This document shows, piece by piece, positions 1-8,496 of a stretch of 13,902 nucleotides of DNA. The notes under the pieces were generated by a model. It saw only the letters and a program-made list of their open reading frames with translations. It was not told the origin of the DNA and ran no database searches. The stretch spans positions 1,478 through 15,379 of the forward strand of contig JALWCD010000023.1 in assembly GCA_027036915.1 (NCBI GenBank), given 5' to 3'. A program made the translations under genes and the position numbers. Numbering within the stretch: position 1 is the first letter of the stretch; each line of letters starts with the position of its first letter. This DNA is from Thermodesulfatator sp. GTDB lineage: Bacteria > Desulfobacterota > Thermodesulfobacteria > Thermodesulfobacteriales > Thermodesulfobacteriaceae.

Positions 1-204
1 TCCACTCTTTCCGGCAAAAAGGTAAAGGTCAGGATTCCCCCCGGAACCCGTCCCGGAACCAAATTGCGCCTCAGGGGTCTGGGGCTTTCCGGCCCGGACG
101 GACAGGCGGGAGATCTCTACGTCAAACTCGAACCCCTGATGCCCAAAAAGCTGTCCCGCAAGCAGAAGGAACTGCTCAAAGCCCTGCAGGAAACCGGCCT
201 TTAA
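1..204 (+). CDS. DnaJ/CbpA-family co-chaperone, C-terminal end (5' part outside window)
   Basis: The frame is open from the first base and ends with TAA at 202-204, giving the last 67 residues of a protein whose start is outside the window. The segment fits the second substrate-binding beta domain of DnaJ/CbpA proteins: an 'IPPGT.PGTKLRLRG.G' run at residues 12-27, then 'GDLYVKLEPLMP', then a terminal helix beginning 'LSRKQKELL'. Such proteins deliver unfolded substrates to DnaK and stimulate its ATPase in the cytoplasm. The J domain and any zinc-finger domain would lie upstream, so DnaJ and CbpA-like forms cannot be told apart. The stop codon overlaps the stop of the convergent pilC gene in the palindrome TTAA (201-204), leaving no room for a terminator between them. 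Confidence 0.85.
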   Translation, partial: STLSGKKVKVRIPPGTRPGTKLRLRGLGLSGPDGQAGDLYVKLEPLMPKKLSRKQKELLKALQETGL

Positions 205-1406
205 CCTCCCACCACACTCGCCAGTTTGAAAATAGGAAGGTAAAGGGAAACGATAATGCCTCCTATTATACCCCCCAGAAATACGATCAGGATGGGTTCT
301 ATCAGGGTAGAAAGGGTCTCGACCGTCCGATCAACTTCGTCTTCATAAAAATCGGCCACCTTGTCGAGCATCTGCTCCAGAGCCCCGGTGGACTCCCCTA
401 CCGCCACCATCTGGGTAACCATGTGAGGAAAATATCCGCTTACCGCCATGGGTTCGGCAAGGGATTGTCCCTCGGAAACGCTCAAGCGCACCTCTTCCAC
501 CACCTTCTCAATGACCCGATTGCCGGACACCTTGCCGGCTATCTGGAGTCCCTGAAGCAGAGGAACACCGCTGGCGATCAGACTGCTAAGAGTTCTTGAA
601 AACCTGGCAATAGCCGACTTGTGCAGGAGTTCTCCGAAAACGGGCAGCCTCAGGAGGAGTTTATCAATCTGATATCGACCTTTTTCCGTACGGTAATACC
701 AGCGAATCAAAAAGACCAGCCCCACCAGGCCCAGAACCATAAAGGGGAAGAACCGTTTGGTAAGATTGCTCGCCGCAATCACAATCTGGGTGGGAAGGGG
801 TAAGGCCTGACCGGCCTCCTGAAACATCTGGGCGAACTTGGGTATCACGAAGACCATGATGATGGAAAGCACCACGATGGTCACCAAAACGATCACCGCG
901 GGATACATCATGGCGTGTTTGATCTTGGACTTGAGGGCCAGGATCTTCTCCTGATAGGTGGCCAGTCTCTTGAGGATCTCGTCCAGATTTCCTCCGGCCT
1001 CCCCCGCACTCACCATCTGACAGTAAAGTTCGTCGAAAACCCGGGGGAATTCACGCAGGGATTCGGCCAGGCTGCTTCCCCCCTCCACCGAAGTCTTTAT
1101 CTTACGGATGACCTCCTGAAAGTAGGGATTTTTTTGCTGGCTGGCCAGGGCCTCCAGGGCCTGAACCAGCGGCAGCCCGGACTCCAGCATGGTGGCCAGC
1201 TGGCGGGTGAAGATGGCCAGTTCCTTGCCCCCCACCTTCCTGCGCTGGAAACGGGCCAGGAAGGTCTGTTTCCGCTCGGTGATCTTGACCGGAATGATCT
1301 GAAGCCTTCGGAGCCGGGCTTCCACCAGCTTGACATCCGGAGCCTCCATCTCCCCCCGCCGGACCTCGCCCGAAAGCGTCTTCCCCACCCACTGATAGAC
1401 GGGCAT
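201..1406 (-). CDS. pilC: Type IV pilus / type II secretion inner-membrane platform protein (PilC/GspF family)
   Basis: This is a 401-residue polytopic membrane protein, the normal family length. PilC/GspF forms the inner-membrane platform that couples the PilB/PilT or GspE ATPases to assembly of the (pseudo)pilus. Two repeated T2SSF domains are visible. The first, about residues 65-190, contains 'FTRQLATMLESGLPLVQAL' and 'MVSAGEAGGNLDEIL'. The second, about 270-392, repeats these as 'FSRTLSSLIASGVPLLQGL' and 'MVAVGESTGALEQML'. Hydrophobic segments lie near 168-190, 217-238 and 368-392. The ATG at 1404-1406 follows a GGGGAG ribosome site and starts 4 bases after the guaB stop, so it is the last gene of the minus-strand unit. 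No other pilus gene lies in the window, so the pilus and type II secretion roles cannot be separated here. Confidence 0.93.
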   Translation of the reverse strand: MPVYQWVGKTLSGEVRRGEMEAPDVKLVEARLRRLQIIPVKITERKQTFLARFQRRKVGGKELAIFTRQLATMLESGLPLVQALEALASQQKNPYFQEVIRKIKTSVEGGSSLAESLREFPRVFDELYCQMVSAGEAGGNLDEILKRLATYQEKILALKSKIKHAMMYPAVIVLVTIVVLSIIMVFVIPKFAQMFQEAGQALPLPTQIVIAASNLTKRFFPFMVLGLVGLVFLIRWYYRTEKGRYQIDKLLLRLPVFGELLHKSAIARFSRTLSSLIASGVPLLQGLQIAGKVSGNRVIEKVVEEVRLSVSEGQSLAEPMAVSGYFPHMVTQMVAVGESTGALEQMLDKVADFYEDEVDRTVETLSTLIEPILIVFLGGIIGGIIVSLYLPIFKLASVVGG

Positions 1407-1410
1407 TGTC

Positions 1411-2919
<1,509 letters not shown>

Positions 2920-4086
2920 TCAAAAAGACAAGAGGAGCCCTTCCAGAAGCCCCCATTCACTGACTATGAGTTCCGAGATCCCCAATCTCCGGGATAGCTC
3001 CTGGAAAACCAGAAGACCGGGGAGCGCAATGTCTTCCCTTCCGGGTTCCATGCCCCGCAGACGTTTAAGGCGGGCGAGAGACAAACCCCATAGATGTTCC
3101 GTAAGCTCCTCCATTCTGGAGAGCGAAATACGATGACCGTGAAGCCTTTCCGGAAGATAGGTCGTAAGCCGGAGATCGAGCGAAGCCATAAGGCTCGCGC
3201 TCCCTCCACACCCTACCAGGAGACCGGCTTCCTGCGGAATGGATAGCCCCGAAAGGGCCCGGGCGATATGGTGTCTGAGTTTCCGGTACTCCTCCCGGGT
3301 CAGGGGATAAGCCTTGATGAACCTCTCCTTTAACCGCACCGCTCCCAGGGAAAGGCTGGTGCTCCAGACCTTGCGCCCGTCTTTTACCAGGGAGATCTCA
3401 GTGCTGCCTCCCCCTACATCGGCCAGAAAGAAAGGCCCGTCCAGTTCGAGACCGGCCGCCACCCCTTTCAGGGTCAGTTCCGCTTCCTTTTCCGGGGAAA
3501 CGAGCTCGATCGCAAAACCCAGCTCCTGAGCCCTCAGGAGAAACTCCTCCACATTGCCGGCCTCACGGAAAACCGCCGTGCCCACGGCTTTTACTTCCTG
3601 AACCTCGAGCTCCAAGAGATAGGTGCGGAAACCCTCAAGGGCCCTTAGGCCCCGCTCCATGGCTTCGGGGGTGATCCTTCCACTCTCCAGCCCCTCTCCC
3701 AGCCGCACATTCACCCGCCGTCTCTCGATCACCCGGAGTCTGCCGTCCTCGAACTTCCCCAGGGCCAGACGAAAGGTCTGTGTTCCCAGGTCAAGCACAG
3801 CCCGGGGCGGACGATTTATCCGCTCACAGAGGTCCTTGCCTACCTTGAAGACCAGGCGCTTGTTGCCCGGCAGATAATAGGTCTGCCTGTTTTGAGGGTT
3901 GACGAAGATCCTCTCCTTTCCGCGGTGGACCTCGAAGCGTCCGAACCCTCGAATCTCGACCCGTTTGTCCTGGACCAGAGCCTGCGAGAGTTCTTCAAAA
4001 AAGGCCTCCACCAGGGCTTCGATGTCCCGCTTGCGCATCTCGGGAAAATGAGCCATTACGCGATAAACCAGATCCTTCCTTTTCAT
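2920..4086 (-). CDS. Fusion protein: HU/IHF-like DNA-binding domain + Ppx/GppA phosphatase
   Basis: A single open frame encodes 388 residues. Residues 1-92 are a complete HU/IHF domain, closest in feel to IHF-beta: 'KRVEIRGFGRFEVH' at 41-54, a beta-arm tip with the intercalating-type proline (Asn63-Pro64), and the closing helix 'KVGKDLCERIN'. After only a few residues, 95-388 form a short Ppx/GppA exopolyphosphatase/pppGpp phosphatase. It has 'DLGTQTFRL' (phosphate 1), 'AVGTAVFREAGN', 'SPEKEAEL', 'DVGGGSTE' (223-230) and 'VGCGGSA'. Glu201, Asp223, Gly225 and Glu230 match, in identity and spacing, the E. coli PPX residues Glu121, Asp143, Gly145 and Glu150 as I recall them. The extra C-terminal domains of E. 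coli PPX are absent, as in the Aquifex enzyme. The usual Arg of 'GLREG' is Leu381. ATG at 4084-4086 overlaps the sppA stop as ATGA. A GTG at 4101 would add five residues but is less likely. Domain calls are firm; the joint function is unknown. Confidence 0.93.
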   Translation of the reverse strand: MKRKDLVYRVMAHFPEMRKRDIEALVEAFFEELSQALVQDKRVEIRGFGRFEVHRGKERIFVNPQNRQTYYLPGNKRLVFKVGKDLCERINRPPRAVLDLGTQTFRLALGKFEDGRLRVIERRRVNVRLGEGLESGRITPEAMERGLRALEGFRTYLLELEVQEVKAVGTAVFREAGNVEEFLLRAQELGFAIELVSPEKEAELTLKGVAAGLELDGPFFLADVGGGSTEISLVKDGRKVWSTSLSLGAVRLKERFIKAYPLTREEYRKLRHHIARALSGLSIPQEAGLLVGCGGSASLMASLDLRLTTYLPERLHGHRISLSRMEELTEHLWGLSLARLKRLRGMEPGREDIALPGLLVFQELSRRLGISELIVSEWGLLEGLLLSF

Positions 4087-4958
4087 AGCCCCGCCATCCA
4101 CAGATAAAGAGGAGAGGTCAGGAGGCTTTCCCAGGGAAGCTCTCCCCGCCCCTCAAGGAGGCTTTTCCACCATTTTCCCGGCTTCTTACCGTAGACCAGA
4201 TGCGGCCGGCCTTTGAGCCCGGCCAGTTTCGCAGCTACCTCCACCGCCCGGGAAAAATTGCCCAGTTCGTCCACCAGACCGAGGGCCCTGGCCCTCTCCC
4301 CGGTAAAGACCCGACCATCGGCAATCTTCCGCACTTCTTTAAGTTTCAAGCCCCGTCTTTCGGCCACGGCTCGCATGAATTGTCGGTGGATCTCCGCGAG
4401 AGTCTCTTTCAGGAGGCGTTTTTCCTCGGGGCTAGGTGAGCGGTAATAAGAAAGAAGGTCTTTGTAACGCCCGCTCTTCAAAACCACGGGTTCGATCCCC
4501 ACCTTCTTTAAGAGTTTTTCGAAATTGGGCACCTGGAGGATCACTCCGATACTTCCGGTAATGGTGCCGGGAGAAGCCAGGATCCTGGTCCCTCCGAGGG
4601 CCACGTAATAGGCCCCGGAAGCGGCCACCGAACCCAGGGAAACCACCACCGGCTTGCGCTTCGAAACACGTTGGAGCTCCTCATAAAGCTCCTGGGAGGC
4701 CCCCACCGTGCCCCCGGGACTGTCGATCCGCACCACAACGGCCTTAATTTCCTTTCGATGTAAAAAATCTTCCAGGATCCGGATCTTGTCATCGGCCTCA
4801 GCAATGAGGCCTTTGATCTCCACCACCCCGATAGCCTCTCCAAAGGGTCTCCCCCGGGCTTTAAGGCCCAGAAGGAGCGAAAAGACAAAGATGGTGAGAA
4901 AGAAAAATAAAAACAGGCCCCCCAGAAAGGCTAAACCGTATAGGACCCCCCTTTTCAT
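4083..4958 (-). CDS. sppA: Signal peptide peptidase SppA (short 36K type)
   Basis: A 291-residue membrane-anchored serine protease that degrades cleaved signal peptides. Residues 5-31 form an N-terminal signal anchor. The protease domain starts with 'GVVEIKGLI' (44-52), followed by 'IDSPGGTV' (78-85), 'GSVAASGAYYVA' with the nucleophile at Ser114, and 'KSGRYKDLLS', where Lys166 is the expected general base. It therefore has the Ser-Lys dyad of the single-domain SppA seen in Gram-positive bacteria, archaea and many Desulfobacterota, and not the double-length E. coli form. It lies 20 bases after rpsA and its TGA overlaps the ATG of the HU-Ppx gene (ATGA, 4083-4086), which suggests translational coupling. 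The chosen ATG at 4956-4958 lacks a convincing Shine-Dalgarno site (upstream is the palindrome AAAAGCTTTT), but it precedes the membrane anchor exactly as expected. Confidence 0.94.
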   Translation of the reverse strand: MKRGVLYGLAFLGGLFLFFFLTIFVFSLLLGLKARGRPFGEAIGVVEIKGLIAEADDKIRILEDFLHRKEIKAVVVRIDSPGGTVGASQELYEELQRVSKRKPVVVSLGSVAASGAYYVALGGTRILASPGTITGSIGVILQVPNFEKLLKKVGIEPVVLKSGRYKDLLSYYRSPSPEEKRLLKETLAEIHRQFMRAVAERRGLKLKEVRKIADGRVFTGERARALGLVDELGNFSRAVEVAAKLAGLKGRPHLVYGKKPGKWWKSLLEGRGELPWESLLTSPLYLWMAGL

Positions 4959-4978
4959 GAAAAGCTTTTAGTGCGCCC

Positions 4979-6658
4979 TTATTTGTTCGTGGCTTCCTTC
5001 AAAAAGGCCCCCAGGGTTACTCCGGTACCCTTCCGGCCCTCGGCGAGTTCCAGATACTCCTGGCGTTCGAGTTCTTCCTGATAGCGCCGGATGGAGAGGG
5101 CCAGGCGCTTCTTCTCCGGCTCCAGACGAATGACCTTGGCCTTGATCTGCTGGCCGACCTCAAAAAGCCCCACCGGCGATTTGACCTTCTCCGGTCCGAT
5201 CTCAGAAACGTGAACCAGCCCCTCAAGCCCCTCTTCTATCTCCACGAAGAGTCCGAAATCGGTCACCTTGGAAACCTTGCCCTCCACCGTAGAACCCACG
5301 GGATACTTCTGGGGAGCCGTTTCCCAGGGATTGGGCAGAAGCTGTTTGACGCCCAGATTCAACCTCTCCTTCTCGGGATCGATCTTGAGGACCACCGCCC
5401 GCACCATGTCTCCGGCCTTAAACTTTTCCGAGGGATGCGAAAGCCTCCCCCAGGAAAGATCCGAAACGTGTATGAAACCGTCGATCTCCTCCGTAACCTC
5501 CACGAAGATTCCAAAGTCCGTGACGGTCTTTACCGGAGCCTCGATAACCGTACCCGGAGGCATGTTCTGAGCCAGGACCTCCCAGGGATTGGGCTCTATC
5601 CTTCGTAAACTCAGAGAAAGCCTGCGGTTTTCGGGGTCCACCTTGAGGACCACGGCCTCCACCTGATCTCCCACCGCAAGCATCTCCCGGGGATGCTTGA
5701 TGCGCTTGGTCCAAGAAAGCTCGGAGATATGGATAAGCCCCTCCACTCCGGGCTCCACCTCCACGAAAGCCCCGAAAGAGGTCAGAGAGACCACCCGCCC
5801 CTTGACTCGATCGCCCTCGTGGTATTTCTCCCCCACAGATTCCCAGGGATCCGGAGTAAGCTGTTTGATCCCCAGTTTGATCTTCTCCTTTTCGGGATCA
5901 AAGGAAAGGACCTTGACCCGAACCCGATCTCCTTCCCGCAGAAGATCTCCGGGATGCTTGACCTTGCCCCAGGAGAGGTCGGAAACGTGAAGAAACCCCT
6001 CCACTCCCCCGAGATCTATGAAGGCCCCGTAGTCCAGAATTCGGGTTACCGTGCCTTCCCGCACCTGCCCTTCCTCAAGACTCTCGAAAAGGGCCTTCTT
6101 GCGGGCCTCCCGTTCTTTCTGGAGCACGTTTTTGCGGGATACCACCACGTTCTTTCTCTTCCTGGAGGCCGAAATAATCTCTACCGTAACGGTTCGCCCC
6201 ACGATTTCATTGGGATCCGAGGGACGTTCAAGATAGGCATGGGAAAAAGGCAAAAAAGCCCTCACCCCTTCGAGTTCCACCGCAAAACCACCCTTTACGG
6301 GTTCGATGACATAGGCTTCAAGAGAGGCGCCTTCCTTCTGAGCCTGGAGGATCTTTTCCCAGGCTCTATTTTCCATGAGTCTGGCAAAAGAAAGCCTGAC
6401 CAGACCATCTTCTCCCCTTACCCGCTCCACCAGGGCCTCTATCCGATCCCCTTCCTTAACCCTCAGGGACCCGTCCGCCCGGCGAAATTCTTCGGTAGGG
6501 ATGAGACCCTCGGACTTGTAACCGATGTCCACAAAAGTCCAGTCGGGATTGATGGTGATGATCGTGCCTTCTATGATGGAACCCCGGCGCAAGAACTGGG
6601 GCTCGGCTTCTGATTTGAGCAATTCTTCAAAGTTTTCCGTCTCCTGCACCTCTACCAT
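4979..6658 (-). CDS. rpsA: 30S ribosomal protein S1
   Basis: A 559-residue protein with six S1 OB-fold repeats, the full-length Gram-negative form. S1 binds mRNA leaders on the 30S subunit and helps initiate translation of structured or weakly signalled messages. The repeats begin near residues 26, 109, 196, 281, 368 and 455. Repeats 3 to 6 show the classic pattern 'G..V.G.V..(V)..FG.FV...G.EG..H.S', for example 'DYGAFIDLGGVEGFLHVSDLSW' cut across repeat 3. Repeats 1 and 2 are divergent ('DWTFVDIGYKSEGLIP' and 'GGFAVELEGVRAFLP'), as expected for the ribosome-binding domains. The ATG at 6656-6658 is preceded by AGGGAGG. It follows cmk by 62 bases and precedes sppA by 20, in the conserved cmk-rpsA order. 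A separate promoter candidate sits in the 62-base gap. Confidence 0.97.
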   Translation of the reverse strand: MVEVQETENFEELLKSEAEPQFLRRGSIIEGTIITINPDWTFVDIGYKSEGLIPTEEFRRADGSLRVKEGDRIEALVERVRGEDGLVRLSFARLMENRAWEKILQAQKEGASLEAYVIEPVKGGFAVELEGVRAFLPFSHAYLERPSDPNEIVGRTVTVEIISASRKRKNVVVSRKNVLQKEREARKKALFESLEEGQVREGTVTRILDYGAFIDLGGVEGFLHVSDLSWGKVKHPGDLLREGDRVRVKVLSFDPEKEKIKLGIKQLTPDPWESVGEKYHEGDRVKGRVVSLTSFGAFVEVEPGVEGLIHISELSWTKRIKHPREMLAVGDQVEAVVLKVDPENRRLSLSLRRIEPNPWEVLAQNMPPGTVIEAPVKTVTDFGIFVEVTEEIDGFIHVSDLSWGRLSHPSEKFKAGDMVRAVVLKIDPEKERLNLGVKQLLPNPWETAPQKYPVGSTVEGKVSKVTDFGLFVEIEEGLEGLVHVSEIGPEKVKSPVGLFEVGQQIKAKVIRLEPEKKRLALSIRRYQEELERQEYLELAEGRKGTGVTLGAFLKEATNK

Positions 6659-6695
6659 TTCGGCCTCCCTGTAAACTTAAAGGACTTTGATGGAG

Positions 6696-6724
6696 CTTAT
6701 ACCAGAGATAGGGAAAGCCTTCAA
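6696..6724 (-). promoter_or_regulatory. Candidate internal promoter for rpsA
   Basis: Read on the minus strand, a -35-like TTGAAG (6719-6724) is followed after exactly 17 bases by TATAAG (6696-6701). The first of these overlaps the cmk stop codon. Transcription would start near 6689, about 30 bases before the rpsA ATG, leaving the AGGGAGG site in the leader. This is the largest gap inside the minus-strand unit, and separate rpsA promoters are known in other bacteria. It is a sequence match only. Confidence 0.4.
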
Positions 6725-7413
6725 GGGCGGTCCCGGGCGAGTCTCTGAAGGATGCTCTCCAGGACCTCTTCCGGGCGGAGATTCGAGGTGTCTATTACCA
6801 CCGCTCCTTCGGGGATGATCAGGGGGGCCTCCTTCCGGGAGGCGTCCTTTTCGTCCCGGGCCCGGATCCTCCTGAGGACCTCCTCCTCGGAGACCGAAAG
6901 GCCCCTGGCTCGCCACTCCAGATACCTCCTGCGGGCCCGCACTTCAGGCGAAGCCGTAAGGAAAAACTTCAGCGGGGCGTCCGGAAACACCACCGAGCCC
7001 ATATCACGGCCTTCGGCCACCGCCGGCCTTTCCCGGACCAGCTCCCGCAGGATCCCGTTCGCCAGAGCCCTCACCCCGGGCAGGGCCGCCACCTCGGAAA
7101 CGCGGCTTTCGGTCTCCGGATGGCGGAGCTCTCCGGAAAGGGGCTTTCCGCGAAAGAAGATTTTCAGGCCCTCGGGTTCAAGGGTAAACCGAAGCTCCGG
7201 AAGCCGGGCTCTGAGGAAGGTCTCGATTCTTTTCTCCTCCGGCTTATCCAGCAATTCCGGGGCCTCCCTGAGCAAAACCCAGGTGAAGGCCCGGTAAAGG
7301 CTTCCGGACTCCAGCAATCCGTAGCCCAGACGGCGGGCCAGCATGCGGGCCACGGTGGTCTTTCCGCTTCCGGCCGGCCCATCGATGGTGATGACTCTGG
7401 GCCGGTCCTTCAC
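6721..7413 (-). CDS. cmk: Cytidylate kinase
   Basis: A 230-residue cytoplasmic nucleoside monophosphate kinase that converts CMP and dCMP to the diphosphates with ATP. The P-loop 'DGPAGSGKTT' is at residues 11-20. The family signature 'EGRDMGSVVFPDAPLKFFLTAS' starts near residue 136 and is followed by the LID helices rich in Arg. The usual 'LDTGAMYR' motif is changed to 'LESGSLYR', a conservative but noticeable variant. I chose the GTG at 7411-7413 because it is preceded by GGGGGAG at a 7-base distance, overlaps the hisC TGA (GTGA, 7410-7413), and places the P-loop where the family has it. The frame stays open further upstream to about 7569, but that part lies antisense-in-frame over hisC coding sequence and has no family similarity. 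The gene sits in the conserved order before rpsA. Confidence 0.95.
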   Translation of the reverse strand: MKDRPRVITIDGPAGSGKTTVARMLARRLGYGLLESGSLYRAFTWVLLREAPELLDKPEEKRIETFLRARLPELRFTLEPEGLKIFFRGKPLSGELRHPETESRVSEVAALPGVRALANGILRELVRERPAVAEGRDMGSVVFPDAPLKFFLTASPEVRARRRYLEWRARGLSVSEEEVLRRIRARDEKDASRKEAPLIIPEGAVVIDTSNLRPEEVLESILQRLARDRP

Positions 7414-8492
7414 AGGATCTCCCCCAGGGCCTGGATGAGGGCCCGGTTTTCCTCGGGAAGGCCCACCGAAATCCTCAGGGCCTCCGGGAACCCGTAGGCC
7501 TCCATGGAACGCACAATGAGCCCTTTCCGAAGAAGAGCCTCGTAAAGGGGGCGGGCCGGCCGGCCGCACTCCACGAAAAGAAAGTTGGCCTGCGAGGGCA
7601 AAGGCCGCAGCCCAAGCCCGGAGAGGGCCTGCGAAAGATAATCCAGACCCTCCCAGGTCAGGCGCCGGGTCCTTTGCAGGTGGCCTTCATCCTCCAGAGC
7701 GGCCACCGCCGCCACCTGAGCCAGTAAATTCACGTTAAAGGGTTGACGAATGGCGTTGAGGACCCGGGCCAGATCCTCCGGCATAAGGCCGTATCCCACC
7801 CTCAGACCGGCCAGGCCGTAGGCCTTGGAAAAGGTCCTCAGGACCGCCACCGCAAAGCCCCTCCGGAGAAAATCCACACCCCGGACCGCCTGTGGATCAC
7901 GCACGAATTCTCCATAGGCCTCGTCCAGCACCACCAGGATCTCCGGGGGAAGCGCGCGCAGGAAGGCCTCAAATTCCTCCCCCGAAAGGACCGAGCCTGT
8001 AGGATTGTGCGGATGGTCGAGAAATATGACTCTGGTTCGGGGAGTAACGGCCGAAAGCAGACCCTCGAGATCGTGACGGTAATTCTTAAGGGGCACCCTC
8101 TTCAGGACCGCCCCGGCCGCGGCCCCGAATTTTTCGTACATGAGGAAAGAAGGCTCACTGAAAAGTATCTCCTCCCCGGGGGACACCAGGGCCTCTATCA
8201 GGAGATCGATGACCTCGTTCGAGCCGTTTCCCACCACCACGTTCTCCGGTTTCAATCCGAAGCGACGGGCGATGGCTTCGGCCAGTGCCCGGTTGGAGGC
8301 CTCGGGATAACGATGAATATCCTCCAGACTCTTCCGGAGGGCTTTGAGGGCCCGGGGGGAAGGGCCAAGGGGGTTCTCGTTTGAGGCCAGCTTGTAGATC
8401 GGCCCTTTAAGGCCGAGCTCCCGTCTCACTTCCTCAAGAGACTTTCCCGGAGGATAGGGCGAGAGCCCGGCCAGCCAGGGTTTGATCCGCAT
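7410..8492 (-). CDS. hisC: Histidinol-phosphate / aromatic aminotransferase (class II, HisC family)
   Basis: A 360-residue PLP enzyme of fold type I with the usual HisC length. It transfers an amino group between glutamate and imidazole-acetol phosphate in histidine synthesis; members of the family also act on aromatic keto acids. Visible landmarks are 'KLASNENPLGPSP' (34-46), 'GNGSNEVID' (88-96) in the cofactor phosphate site, the Asn163 of 'HNPTG', Asp190 in 'VVLDEAYGEF', the PLP lysine Lys223 in 'RTFSKAYGLAGLRVGYG', and the C-terminal 'LRISVG' carboxylate-binding region. The segment before NPTG is 'DHPH' where most members have 'NPN'. The ATG at 8490-8492 starts 4 bases after sufB and its stop overlaps cmk. 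In Geobacter-type genomes a HisC-like aminotransferase precedes tyrA-aroA-cmk, so an aromatic amino-acid role is possible; the sequence does not decide. Confidence 0.93.
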   Translation of the reverse strand: MRIKPWLAGLSPYPPGKSLEEVRRELGLKGPIYKLASNENPLGPSPRALKALRKSLEDIHRYPEASNRALAEAIARRFGLKPENVVVGNGSNEVIDLLIEALVSPGEEILFSEPSFLMYEKFGAAAGAVLKRVPLKNYRHDLEGLLSAVTPRTRVIFLDHPHNPTGSVLSGEEFEAFLRALPPEILVVLDEAYGEFVRDPQAVRGVDFLRRGFAVAVLRTFSKAYGLAGLRVGYGLMPEDLARVLNAIRQPFNVNLLAQVAAVAALEDEGHLQRTRRLTWEGLDYLSQALSGLGLRPLPSQANFLFVECGRPARPLYEALLRKGLIVRSMEAYGFPEALRISVGLPEENRALIQALGEIL

Positions 8493-8496
8493 GGAC

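Noticed and set aside
5693..6613. Plus-strand open frame of 306 codons opposite rpsA
   Set aside because: It reflects the repeated S1 domains on the other strand; its internal repeats follow the S1 repeats and no independent motif is seen.
7414..7569. N-terminal extension of cmk into hisC
   Set aside because: The GTG at 7411-7413 has a good ribosome site and fits the family start. The extension is Gly/Pro/Arg-rich and has no similarity to kinases.
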